A stretch of 16,366 bases of DNA. Origin: an uncultured Clostridia bacterium. Its GTDB lineage: Bacteria; Bacillota; Clostridia; Christensenellales; CAG-1252. The position numbers were made by a program, and so were the translations under genes. Below the pieces are notes generated by a model. That model ran no database searches. It was not told the DNA's origin and worked only from the letters and a program-made list of their open reading frames with translations. Numbering within the stretch: the stretch's first letter is position 1; each line of letters begins with the position of its first letter. Of this stretch, positions 6,767 to 15,031 are shown piece by piece. The stretch is taken from the NCBI GenBank assembly GCA_946626795.1, contig CAMOUZ010000015.1, forward strand, positions 1 to 16,366, written 5' to 3'.

Positions 6767-7543
6767 ATGAAGATAGGGTTACAGCTTTTTACTTGCCGCA
6801 AGCAGGCGCAAAGAGATTTATACGGCACGCTGAAAGTGCTTTCCTCCCTCGGGATCAAATATATCGAGGCGGCGCGTATCAATTTCGACGAGGAAGATAT
6901 CAAGGCGTTTAAGAAGGCGAAGGCGGATTTCGGCATTCAAGTGGTCTCCGCGCAGATCAAGCCGCATATCCTCGCGGACGAATTCGATAAGTGCCTTACC
7001 TTTTTGAAAGAGACGGATTGCAAGACGGCGATCATCTCCGTGCTTCCCACGGAATGTATCATCGGAAGCGACGAGAAGCTCGTGGAATTCTGCAAATGGG
7101 CGAGTGAGCTTGCCAAGAAATATAAAGAGCAGGGCATTCAGCTCTGTTATCATCACCATGATTTCGAGTTTATCCGCAGCGGCAAGGGCACGCGCTTCGA
7201 TATCATCGTCGAGAATATGAGCGAGGATATGAATTTTATCATCGACACCTATTGGACGACGAAAGCGGGCATTAATGTGGAAAAGCTTTTGCAAAGACTC
7301 AGCGGAAGAGTGAAAGGGGTACACCTTCGCGATTATGCGCTGTATCGTAAATTCATCGGCAGAAATCCCTCGAATTACGCCCTCGGCGACGGCGTTATCG
7401 ATTTCAATTGGATCATCGAAGCGGCAAAGGCTGCCGGCGTGGAGTACGGCGCCATCGAACAGAATACGAAACATCCTTACAGCGAGATCGCCAAGAGCGT
7501 GAAGCATGTCCAAGAGATCGGATATGCGGAGGATATGAAGTAA
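6767..7543 (+). CDS. Sugar phosphate isomerase/epimerase (AP endonuclease 2 fold)
   Basis: This 258-residue protein has a xylose-isomerase-like TIM barrel and a metal-dependent isomerase or epimerase role on a sugar or sugar acid; the substrate is not known. Recognisable barrel motifs are LCYHHHDFEF (126-135), IIDTYWTTKAG (158-168, D160), GVHLRDY (184-190, H186), LGDGVID (206-212) and EYGAIEQN (226-233, E231). No signal peptide is present, so it is cytoplasmic. AAGGAG precedes the ATG, and the GH105 gene starts one base after its stop. Its position between kduI and GH105 suggests it acts on a sugar released from rhamnogalacturonan or another glycuronide. It could alternatively help handle the KduI product. 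Confidence 0.85.
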   Translation: MKIGLQLFTCRKQAQRDLYGTLKVLSSLGIKYIEAARINFDEEDIKAFKKAKADFGIQVVSAQIKPHILADEFDKCLTFLKETDCKTAIISVLPTECIIGSDEKLVEFCKWASELAKKYKEQGIQLCYHHHDFEFIRSGKGTRFDIIVENMSEDMNFIIDTYWTTKAGINVEKLLQRLSGRVKGVHLRDYALYRKFIGRNPSNYALGDGVIDFNWIIEAAKAAGVEYGAIEQNTKHPYSEIAKSVKHVQEIGYAEDMK

Positions 7544-7544
7544 T

Positions 7545-8600
7545 ATGTCTATCGAACTTGCAAAGAAACTTGCGGATTACATCGTGAGCTCTATGGACCC
7601 CGCCATGCGTTGGACCTGGGGACAAGGGATCATGGGCGCGGCGCTCGACGACCTCGACTATCATCTCGGCACGGAGAATTATCAGCCCTTTTTGCGGGCG
7701 TTCTGCGATCATTACGTAGCGCACGATCCGACGGTGGCTTCCGCGGATACGGCGGCGCCGGGGCTCATCACTTTCGCCGTGCAGTATCGCACGGGGGAGG
7801 AGAAATACAAGGCGCTCACGGAGAAGGTCCTCGATTATATCCGCAACGAACCGCGCATCTATAAAGACGCCGTGAATCACCTCGGGAATTCCTTCATCGG
7901 CAAGTTTTATCCCAAGTCGATCTGGGTGGACAGTTTGATGATGTTCAGCGTCTTCCCCGCTCGCTATGCGGCGAAGATGGGGGACAAAGAGCTCCTCGAC
8001 GTCGCGGCGAAACAGCCCGCCCTCTATGCGGACTGTATGATGGATAAGGACGATCACCTTTGGTATCACAGCTTTTGGGTGAAGAAGGGTCGTCATTATC
8101 CCAAGAGAAAGATCTATTGGGCGCGCGGAAATGCTTGGGTGGTCTCCGCGCTTCCCAAGATATTGGACGACATCGGCGATCATCCCGAAAGAGAGAAGAT
8201 CATCGACGTTTTGCAAAAGACCATCGACGCCGTCGTGAAGAAACAGCATCCTTCGGGCGGCTTCACCACCATTCTCGGACATAGGACTTATCTCGAATCT
8301 TCGGCGACGGCGCTCATCGCGGACGGCATTTTCCACGCCGTGCGCAAGGGCTATGTTTCCCAAGAGTATCTTCCTTATGCGGAGAAGGCGTATGCTTTCG
8401 CCTGTTCTTGTTTGAAAGAAAAGAAGAACGGAAAAGTGCTTTTCACGAAAGTAAGCGGTCCCACGATCCCGCTTCCCGTTTTCCCCTATCTCGGGTATGC
8501 TTTGATCGTGAAAGCCGCGAATTTCCCGTATGGCGTCGCTTCCTTCCTTTGGGCGGCGATCGAGCGGGATAAGCTCGTCAAGGAGGGCGTGCTCGAATGA
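7545..8600 (+). CDS. Unsaturated glycuronyl hydrolase, GH105 family
   Basis: This 351-residue cytoplasmic hydrolase should release 4-deoxy-L-threo-5-hexosulose uronate from the unsaturated end of pectic disaccharides, most often delta-GalA-rhamnose as in Bacillus YteR. Family features are RWTWGQG (22-28), the WVDSLMMF segment (127-134) with a candidate catalytic D129, and WARGNAW (192-198). There is no signal peptide, consistent with import of oligosaccharides before cleavage. Its product is the KduI substrate. GH88, whose substrates come from glycosaminoglycans, is related, so the exact aglycone is uncertain. It starts one base after the isomerase gene and its stop overlaps the FAH gene start (ATGA). 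Confidence 0.9.
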   Translation: MSIELAKKLADYIVSSMDPAMRWTWGQGIMGAALDDLDYHLGTENYQPFLRAFCDHYVAHDPTVASADTAAPGLITFAVQYRTGEEKYKALTEKVLDYIRNEPRIYKDAVNHLGNSFIGKFYPKSIWVDSLMMFSVFPARYAAKMGDKELLDVAAKQPALYADCMMDKDDHLWYHSFWVKKGRHYPKRKIYWARGNAWVVSALPKILDDIGDHPEREKIIDVLQKTIDAVVKKQHPSGGFTTILGHRTYLESSATALIADGIFHAVRKGYVSQEYLPYAEKAYAFACSCLKEKKNGKVLFTKVSGPTIPLPVFPYLGYALIVKAANFPYGVASFLWAAIERDKLVKEGVLE

Positions 8601-9352
8601 AGATCGCAAGGATCCGCACGGCGGACGGTGATTTCTATGCGGAGGTGAAAGAGGATGGATATCATCTGATCCTCGGAGATATCTTCGATGAATGGGGCGC
8701 TTTGTCCGATCCCTATGAAGGCGAATGTCGTCTGCTTCCGCCTGTTTTGCCGAAGAAAGTGGTCTGTCTGGGCGCGAATTACAAAAAGCACGCGGAAGAG
8801 CTCCATTTGGACGTTCTTCCCGAGCCGACGATCTTTTTGAAGCCTTCCACTTCCGTCATCGGGAGCGGAGACGATATCCTTTATCCGCCTTCCGCCACGA
8901 AAGTGGATTACGAAGCGGAGCTTGCGGTCGTGATCGGCAAGACGGCGAAAGACGTCTCGGAAGAGGAGGCGCTTTCCTATGTGCTCGGCTATACGGCGGC
9001 GAATGACGTCACCGAGCGCGCCATGCAGGCAAATGACGGACAATGGACGAGAGCGAAGAGCTTCGATACCTTCTGCCCCCTCGGAGCGTATATCGAGACG
9101 GACGTTACGCCGGAGGATCTCGTCGTCATCGGCAGACGAAACGGGGAGGTCGTCCAGCGCGGGCGCACGCGCGACCTTATAAATAGCGTCGAACGCGCCG
9201 TCAGTTTCATCAGCGGCATTATGACATTGGAAGCCGGAGACGTGATCTTGACGGGGACGCCCGAAGGGATCGGTGAGCTTCGCCCGGGGGATACCTTCGA
9301 GGTGGAGATCGAGGGCGTTACAAAACTGACCAATACAATACGAAAGGAGTAA
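8597..9352 (+). CDS. Fumarylacetoacetate hydrolase family protein
   Basis: This 251-residue protein has the FAH C-terminal fold typical of Mg-dependent hydrolases, isomerases and decarboxylases acting on 2-oxo or diketo acids. Motifs are LGANYKKHAEE (58-68), DYEAELAVVIGK (104-115) with ligands E106 and E108, NDVTERAMQ (136-144) with D137, WTRAKSFDTFCPLG (150-163) and ILTGTPEGIG (217-226). Relatives include 2,4-diketo-3-deoxy-L-rhamnonate hydrolase and hydroxyheptadienedioate isomerase. Rhamnose would be the other product of a rhamnogalacturonan disaccharide, so a diketo-deoxy sugar acid is a reasonable guess at the substrate, but it is only a guess. It is translationally coupled to GH105 and two bases ahead of the metallophosphoesterase. 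Confidence 0.85.
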   Translation: MKIARIRTADGDFYAEVKEDGYHLILGDIFDEWGALSDPYEGECRLLPPVLPKKVVCLGANYKKHAEELHLDVLPEPTIFLKPSTSVIGSGDDILYPPSATKVDYEAELAVVIGKTAKDVSEEEALSYVLGYTAANDVTERAMQANDGQWTRAKSFDTFCPLGAYIETDVTPEDLVVIGRRNGEVVQRGRTRDLINSVERAVSFISGIMTLEAGDVILTGTPEGIGELRPGDTFEVEIEGVTKLTNTIRKE

Positions 9353-9354
9353 GA

Positions 9355-11493
9355 ATGAAAAAGAGACTGTTTCGAATGCTTATCTGCATCGCTTTGATCG
9401 TCGTGCTCTTGACGTCGTGCCTCTCTCTTTGCGCATGCAAAAAAGAGTACTCTGCTTATAAATACAAGAAGGACGGAAAGACGGATATTTCCATCGGCGT
9501 TCTCGCGGATATCCACGTGATGGCGGAGACGCAGGCAGTGGATATGACCTGCGCCGATTATAAGGCGTGGGAAGCGCACGGGCAGAAAATGCTCGGGCTC
9601 TCCGAGTCTCTCTTGAAGACGGCGGTGGATCGCATCATCAAGGAGTCGGATTTCAAGGTCGTCCTTGTTTCTGGCGATAATGCCGATGACGGCGGCGAGA
9701 TCTCTCACAGAGCGGTGGCGGCGCAGTTGAAGCGTCTCGAAGACGCGGGAATCGCCGTCTTCACCATCCCCGGGAATCACGATCTCAATAATAAGTCTTA
9801 CACTTATGCGGGCGGGAGCGCCGCTCTCTCGAATCCGACGACGGAAGCGGAATTCGCTGAGATCTATAAGGATTTCGGTTATAACGCCACGGACAGTTTG
9901 GAGTTTTATAAGCGCGACGGCGCCACAGCCGAGGAGCGCAAGACGGCGAGCTTCGCCATCGGGGATAATCTTTCGTATATCGCCGATCTTTCGGATCAAT
10001 ATCGTTTGATCGCGATCGATATGAGCAATTACGTCGCCACTGACTGTATAAAGGATACGGACGGATCCTACGCCGCCGCGGGATATACCGTGGATAGCGA
10101 GGGCTATGTCCTTGTGGACGGCGAGCGCTATCCCACGGTGAGAAATCGTCATGACGGCGCGATGACGGAGGGTCTTCTTCTCTGGGCGGAAGCCAAGACG
10201 AAGGAAGCCGTCGCGGCGGGCAAGATCCCTCTCGGGATGATGCATTTCCCCTTGATCCAGCATTTCGGCTCCCTTGTGGACGCCGCGAACGGCGCGGTGA
10301 ATGATCCCGAAGGATATGTCGTCGCGGACGTTCTTGCGGACGCGGGAATGCGTTATATTTTCACGGGACATATCCATATGCAGGACGACGCTCTATACAC
10401 CACCCAAAAGGGGAATAAGATCCTCGATATCAATAGCGCGTCGCTTTGTAATTATCCCACTCCCGTTCGTTATTTCCGTGCGAAAGGAGACGAGGTCTAT
10501 GTCCGCACGTGGAATATGGATCGCATCGAGCAGAAGTATCTCCCGTCTTATCTTTCCGCGGCGGAAAGGAAAGCTATCAAGAAGGATTTCCGCGCTTATT
10601 CCGTGGATTATATCGACGAAAGTATGCTTGCGAAGGTCAAGAACAAAGTGGATATGGATATGATGTACACTTTGCTCAAAAAATTCGGCATTAAGGTCAA
10701 AGAAGATCAATCGAATAAAAAGGAAGTGGACGCTCTCGCGCAGTCTCTTTATGAGGACGTTTTTCTGAAATTCCTTAAAATGCCGCTCTATAAGAAGAAT
10801 GCGGAAAAAGGGGAGACCTCGGTGGAGAGCATCGTGAAGTCTTACGGGTTGAAAATGCCTTCTTCCGACTATACCTCTGTCTTCGATCTTGCGATGAGTT
10901 ATGTCGTCGGGGTCTACGGCGGGGATGAGCAAGCGAGCCTTAAAGAGAATCGGGCGACCCTTCTCAAATATTCGATATACAGCGCCTTTTGGGTGATCGC
11001 GGACTATGATCTCTTTGAGAAGCTCCACGATTTGAATCCGGATGTGGCGAAGATATCATTGAAGGATTCCATGGAAGATCTTTTTATATACGGCAAGCTC
11101 GATGTTTGCAAGAACGGGCTCCTCATCGGCGTCCTTACGTCGCTTGACGTCTCCGCGCTCAAAAAGTATCTCAGTTTCGATGCGTCGAGCGATCCGTATC
11201 GCGTCTTGAAGTCGGTGCAAAACGTGCTCGCTACTTCCGCCGTGAAAGAGATGCTTTTCGGCATCGACCTCACTTCGTATCTCCAAGTGAATACGTCCGC
11301 GAAAGTCGGCTGCATCGATCTCGGCGCGGCGTATGACGATCTGCTTTTCGGAGAGCTCACCTTGGGACTTATGAATGACGCGATCGAAGGAAAGAGCGTG
11401 TATTCTTATCGGGACGGGAAGACGGACAACGCCCCTGCGGATAACAACTTAAAAATCAATACGAAATCAATGGCGTACTCTGCGCTGAAATAG
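9355..11493 (+). CDS. Lipoprotein metallophosphoesterase with unknown C-terminal region
   Basis: This 712-residue protein begins with a basic start and hydrophobic stretch (about 5-21) and a lipobox LTSC (19-22). A second possible one, LCAC, ends at C28. It is therefore probably a surface lipoprotein. The calcineurin-like domain (about 45-375) has a complete dimetal site: DIH (D52, H54), GDN (107-109), GNHD (140-143), MMHFP (H297) and GHIH (338-341). Residues about 375-712 are not recognised and look largely helical. The natural substrate could be a phosphomonoester or phosphodiester at the cell surface. The gene sits two bases after the FAH gene and nine before the first of two paralogous anchored proteins, so the three probably act together. 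A phosphoesterase is unexpected in a uronate pathway. Confidence 0.9.
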   Translation: MKKRLFRMLICIALIVVLLTSCLSLCACKKEYSAYKYKKDGKTDISIGVLADIHVMAETQAVDMTCADYKAWEAHGQKMLGLSESLLKTAVDRIIKESDFKVVLVSGDNADDGGEISHRAVAAQLKRLEDAGIAVFTIPGNHDLNNKSYTYAGGSAALSNPTTEAEFAEIYKDFGYNATDSLEFYKRDGATAEERKTASFAIGDNLSYIADLSDQYRLIAIDMSNYVATDCIKDTDGSYAAAGYTVDSEGYVLVDGERYPTVRNRHDGAMTEGLLLWAEAKTKEAVAAGKIPLGMMHFPLIQHFGSLVDAANGAVNDPEGYVVADVLADAGMRYIFTGHIHMQDDALYTTQKGNKILDINSASLCNYPTPVRYFRAKGDEVYVRTWNMDRIEQKYLPSYLSAAERKAIKKDFRAYSVDYIDESMLAKVKNKVDMDMMYTLLKKFGIKVKEDQSNKKEVDALAQSLYEDVFLKFLKMPLYKKNAEKGETSVESIVKSYGLKMPSSDYTSVFDLAMSYVVGVYGGDEQASLKENRATLLKYSIYSAFWVIADYDLFEKLHDLNPDVAKISLKDSMEDLFIYGKLDVCKNGLLIGVLTSLDVSALKKYLSFDASSDPYRVLKSVQNVLATSAVKEMLFGIDLTSYLQVNTSAKVGCIDLGAAYDDLLFGELTLGLMNDAIEGKSVYSYRDGKTDNAPADNNLKINTKSMAYSALK

Positions 11494-11502
11494 GAGGAAA
11501 CT

Positions 11503-12504
11503 ATGAAGAAAGTCATCATCATTATCTTGGCAGTGCTTTTGGCTGTGGACGTCGGCGTGCTTGCGTACGGCGCGACGCGCGGCCCGGCGGTGGTCTTCGA
11601 CGGCGAAGCGGTCGGACTTAAAGAAAAGCCCGCGGAGAGCGTGTACAAGAATGCGGAGGATTGGAATGATATCGGGGCTTTGCTCTCTGTCTCGGATCCC
11701 GCGGAAAAAGCGGCGAAGATCCTTGTCGGCGCCACCTATAATCTCATCGAGAGCACGGGCTTCTATGCTTCTTATCAAGATAAGATCGTCTCCGGCTCGC
11801 ATGATTCTTACAGTAAGAATTTCCGCGTCGTGCAGGGCGTGAATGAGTTTTATCAGACCTTGACTTCCTCCACGAATTATGAGAAGAGGCAAGTGAAATA
11901 CTATACGGAAGAGATCTTGCAAAGGGATTTCAACGCGGACTTTGACCCCGAAACGAAAAAATTCGCCACCAAGCTGAATAAGCCTTCGGTTTCCAAGGTC
12001 AATGATCTTTCCAAAAAGTCGAAAGTGCCTTACACGCTTTTCAGTTGGTTCGACATTCCTCTTTATATCGGCGCGAAGGGCTCCGACGTCCTCGTAACGA
12101 ACGTCATCGACGGAGGCACCGTGAAGGTGGAGGAGAAGGGAGACCTTTATGTGCTCACCTTCAAGGCTGTTGTTTCCAAAGCGAATGAAGCGGAGACCAC
12201 GGGGCTTCTTTCTTCGAGTCTCGGCGATTCCACGATCCATAGCATCTCGGAGATCGCGGTCGAGGCGAATATTTGGAAATGCGGTCTTTTCAAGGATATG
12301 ACGGTGGACGTCGCGTTCAACGGCGAAGTGAATAATACGCCGGGAGACGCCACTTTGCAGAAGACCTTGGAATTCAGCTATGCCAAGCAGGATGCGAGCA
12401 TCGTGTATTGGATCAAGGCGCTCGATTGGGAGAAATTCGTCGGGAAGAAGGACGCGGATAATTTCACGAAGTACGAAGAAGAACTTGCCGCATTGACGAA
12501 ATAA
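11503..12504 (+). CDS. Membrane-anchored protein of unknown family, paralog 1
   Basis: This 333-residue protein starts with MKK and a single hydrophobic helix (about 4-23) without a lipobox, so it is probably a signal-anchored or secreted protein with the rest outside the membrane. I do not recognise the family. It is clearly related to the next gene: the N-terminal helix is nearly the same (MKKVIIIILAVLLAVDVG), and a W-x-D-I/L segment, an FYQ motif, a D-P-E motif and a C-terminal IW-x-x-G stretch ending in FSY recur in the same order. The body has the alternating hydrophobic pattern of a beta-rich domain. AGGAGG lies before the ATG. No enzyme motif is visible; a binding or scaffolding role with the metallophosphoesterase is conceivable. 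Confidence 0.85.
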   Translation: MKKVIIIILAVLLAVDVGVLAYGATRGPAVVFDGEAVGLKEKPAESVYKNAEDWNDIGALLSVSDPAEKAAKILVGATYNLIESTGFYASYQDKIVSGSHDSYSKNFRVVQGVNEFYQTLTSSTNYEKRQVKYYTEEILQRDFNADFDPETKKFATKLNKPSVSKVNDLSKKSKVPYTLFSWFDIPLYIGAKGSDVLVTNVIDGGTVKVEEKGDLYVLTFKAVVSKANEAETTGLLSSSLGDSTIHSISEIAVEANIWKCGLFKDMTVDVAFNGEVNNTPGDATLQKTLEFSYAKQDASIVYWIKALDWEKFVGKKDADNFTKYEEELAALTK

Positions 12505-12514
12505 GCGAGGAGAA

Positions 12515-13531
12515 ATGAAAAAAGTCATTGTCATTATTCTGTGCGTTATACTTGCCTTGGACGCGGGCGTTTTGATCTACGGCGCGGTCGGAAAGTCGGA
12601 GGACGTCTCTTCCGATCTCCCCGGTGCCTATCAGCCTCCCGCAGAGTACGTCAAGGAGGGTTCGACCAAATGGTTTGACCTTTCTGCGATCGTGGACTCG
12701 GATCTTTCGGAGAGAGATAAAGCGGCAAGCTTGCTCGTGCAGGCGGGGTATAATCACATATACGCCAAGCAGTTTGCCCATCTTTCACAGACGAACGTTT
12801 ATACGAACGCCTCGACGCCCGACGTCTATTTCGAGATCCTGTGGGTGCAGGAAAAATACAATCGTTTCTATCAGTCGCAGTCTCATGCTGGTTCGATGAA
12901 TTATTCCCATCGTATCATTTATTGGTACGATCAAAGAGTAGAAGGGAGCACGACAAAGGGCGACTATGATCCCGAAAGCGGGTTTTCGATGAATTGGAGC
13001 AGTTATAAGGCGGAAGAGAATGAGATCGGATATTCGGCGGAGAAGCCTCGCGTGACGGGGGCGTATTTCAAGCTCCCCATCCATTTCGGGAATGAGGAAC
13101 TGGATAGCTCTTTGATCGACGCTTCCACGATCAAGATCACGAAGCCGACGACGCTGAAGCCCTATTATACGGTGCAATTCGAGGCGAATATCCCCGCCAT
13201 CAATGAGAGCGAGGAGTCGAAATCCCGTTTCATTGACGCTTCGGGCGGAAAGACCGTGCTTTCTTCTCCCGTTTTCAAGACCTTTACCGTGACGGCGGAG
13301 ATCTGGGAAATGGGCTATTACCGTAGCTTGAAGACCGAGATCTCTTTCTCCGGGAAGATCAAGGGAAAGCAAAAAGACGGCACCGCGCAAACGAGCATTA
13401 TATTCAGTTATACGGATGCGGATTCGCGCGTGGCAAATCGGATCAAAGAGACTTCCGCCTATGACGAATTCTCTGCGGAAAACAAAGCGAAAATAGATGA
13501 GGAATTATATCAAGGAGAAAAAAATGAATAA
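12515..13531 (+). CDS. Membrane-anchored protein of unknown family, paralog 2
   Basis: This 338-residue protein has the same architecture as its upstream neighbour: MKK, one hydrophobic helix (about 4-23, nearly identical in pattern) and an extracytoplasmic body. Shared landmarks are KWFDL (matching DWNDI), a helix with NRFYQ, DYDPESG, FKLPIHFG and a C-terminal EIWEMG segment ending in IFSY. Between these the two differ widely, so the duplication is old or fast-evolving. It has no recognisable catalytic motif. GAGGAG precedes the ATG. Its last eight bases overlap the uxaC start, which ties its translation to that of a central catabolic enzyme. Confidence 0.85.
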   Translation: MKKVIVIILCVILALDAGVLIYGAVGKSEDVSSDLPGAYQPPAEYVKEGSTKWFDLSAIVDSDLSERDKAASLLVQAGYNHIYAKQFAHLSQTNVYTNASTPDVYFEILWVQEKYNRFYQSQSHAGSMNYSHRIIYWYDQRVEGSTTKGDYDPESGFSMNWSSYKAEENEIGYSAEKPRVTGAYFKLPIHFGNEELDSSLIDASTIKITKPTTLKPYYTVQFEANIPAINESEESKSRFIDASGGKTVLSSPVFKTFTVTAEIWEMGYYRSLKTEISFSGKIKGKQKDGTAQTSIIFSYTDADSRVANRIKETSAYDEFSAENKAKIDEELYQGEKNE

Positions 13532-14918
13532 CGTATTACTGACGAACGGCACAGCAAAGAAACTCTATAAATATGCCAAAGATTTCCCGATCTTCGACTA
13601 TCACTGCCATCTCTCGGTCAAGGAGATGTACGAGAATAAACCGTATAAAAATATCACCGAGATCTGGCTGAAAGGGGACCACTATAAGTGGAGACAGATG
13701 CGCACCTTCGGCATCGCGGAGGAATGCATCACGGGCGACGCGTCGGATTATGACAAGTTTTATGCTTATATCTCGATGCTCGAAACCGCGGTGGGAAATC
13801 CGCTTTATCTTTGGTCGAAATTCGAGTTGGAGTTCTATTTCGGCGTAAAGCTCGCCTTGACGAGAGCCAATGCGCCCCGCATTTGGGAGAAGGCGAATCA
13901 AGCCATCGAGAAAATGTCCTTCTCGCCCTTGACCGCCGTCGGGATGTCGAATGTGGACACCGTTTGCACGACAGAGGAGATCTTCTGCGATCTCATGTAT
14001 CATCGTTTGCTCCGTGAAAGAGGGGATATCAAGACCAAGATCCTGCCCGCTTTCCGCGGTGACAGAGCCATCAATATCGACAGCCCCGAATTCCCGAAAA
14101 ATATAGAGAAATTGGGCAATGTCGCAAATTTCGTCATTCGGAATTTGGAAGATATGGAGGACGCTCTTCGTCAGAGACTCGACGCCTTCAAAGAGATGGG
14201 CGCGGTCACGTCCGACTTCGCCATCGAAGGGCTGAATTACGTCCCATGCTCCCGTGAGGACGCGGACGCCGCTTTCCGTCGTGGGCTGAAAGGGGAGATC
14301 GCGGATATCGATCTCGACGGCTATAAGAGCTATATGCTCCATTTCCTTTTGAAGGAGTGCTATAAGCGCGGTTTCAGCGCGCAGCTCCATATCGGCGCAA
14401 TGCGCAATAATAACAGCGCGATGATGGCGCGTCTCGGCGCGGACACGGGCTTTGATTCCGTGGCTTCCACGCCCTATCTCACGGGGCTCAAAAACCTCCT
14501 TGATCATTTGAATAGCGAAGGTGTGCTCGGTAAGACCATCATCTTTAATCTGAATCCGGCGGATAATGCCTTTATCGGCACGTTGATCGGCTGCTTCCAA
14601 GGGAATGAGGAAGGCACGAAGGGGAAGATCCAGATGGGCGCCGCTTGGTGGTTCAACGACACGAAAGTGGGCATCGAGAATCATATGAAGGCCCTCGCGG
14701 AGCTCACACATTTCGGCTCTTTCGTGGGTATGCTCACGGACAGCCGCAGTTTCATCTCCTATACCCGCCACGATTATTTCCGTCGTTTGATCTGTAATTA
14801 CGTCGGAGAGCTCTCGGAGAAAGGGGAGTTCGTGAAGGATATGGCGATCCTGAGAAAGGTGGTCGCGGACGTTTCTTATCACAATGCGAAGAGGTATTTC
14901 ACCATCTTGGAATATTGA
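13524..14918 (+). CDS. uxaC: Glucuronate/galacturonate isomerase
   Basis: This 464-residue member of the amidohydrolase superfamily should convert D-glucuronate to D-fructuronate and D-galacturonate to D-tagaturonate. Family features are DYHCHLS (25-31) with metal ligands H27 and H29, FSAQLHIGAMRNNN in the middle, FNLNPADN, GAAWWFND, and a C-terminal block reading GMLTDSRSF then YTRHDYFRR. I chose the ATG at 13524 rather than the in-frame one nine codons earlier because AAGGAG lies six bases upstream and the family begins at this point. It overlaps the preceding gene by eight bases. UxaA, UxaB, UxuA and UxuB, needed to reach KDG, are not in the window. It is the last gene of the operon. Confidence 0.96.
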   Translation: MNNVLLTNGTAKKLYKYAKDFPIFDYHCHLSVKEMYENKPYKNITEIWLKGDHYKWRQMRTFGIAEECITGDASDYDKFYAYISMLETAVGNPLYLWSKFELEFYFGVKLALTRANAPRIWEKANQAIEKMSFSPLTAVGMSNVDTVCTTEEIFCDLMYHRLLRERGDIKTKILPAFRGDRAINIDSPEFPKNIEKLGNVANFVIRNLEDMEDALRQRLDAFKEMGAVTSDFAIEGLNYVPCSREDADAAFRRGLKGEIADIDLDGYKSYMLHFLLKECYKRGFSAQLHIGAMRNNNSAMMARLGADTGFDSVASTPYLTGLKNLLDHLNSEGVLGKTIIFNLNPADNAFIGTLIGCFQGNEEGTKGKIQMGAAWWFNDTKVGIENHMKALAELTHFGSFVGMLTDSRSFISYTRHDYFRRLICNYVGELSEKGEFVKDMAILRKVVADVSYHNAKRYFTILEY

Positions 14919-14922
14919 TTTT

Positions 14923-14943
14923 CCAAGGGACTAAGTGCCTTGG
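14923..14943 (+). other. Hairpin just after uxaC
   Basis: CCAAGG (14923-14928) and CCTTGG (14938-14943) form a perfect 6-bp stem starting four bases after the uxaC stop. It has no U-tract, so it more likely protects the 3' end of the message or adds to the strong terminator 50 bases further on. Confidence 0.5.
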
Positions 14944-14995
14944 GACGGGTGGAAAAACGAAAAGCATTTCACTTTCGTCTTTTGAAAGGAAAAAG

Positions 14996-15031
14996 AAAGA
15001 AGACGGCAGTCATTGCCGCCTTCTTTTTTTT
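14996..15031 (+). terminator. Operon terminator
   Basis: A stem of GAAG, an A-C mismatch and CGGCA closes on TGCCG, C and CTTC over a GTCAT loop, and is followed by eight T (15024-15031). Flanking A and T bases extend the pairing. It separates the uronate operon from the transporter gene, which has its own promoter. Confidence 0.9.

Noticed and set aside
8989..10377. Long minus-strand open frame opposite the FAH and phosphoesterase genes
   Set aside because: It is antisense to two well-supported genes, with Arg- and His-rich low-quality translation and no motifs. Similar shadows occur opposite kdgK, kduI, GH105 and uxaC.
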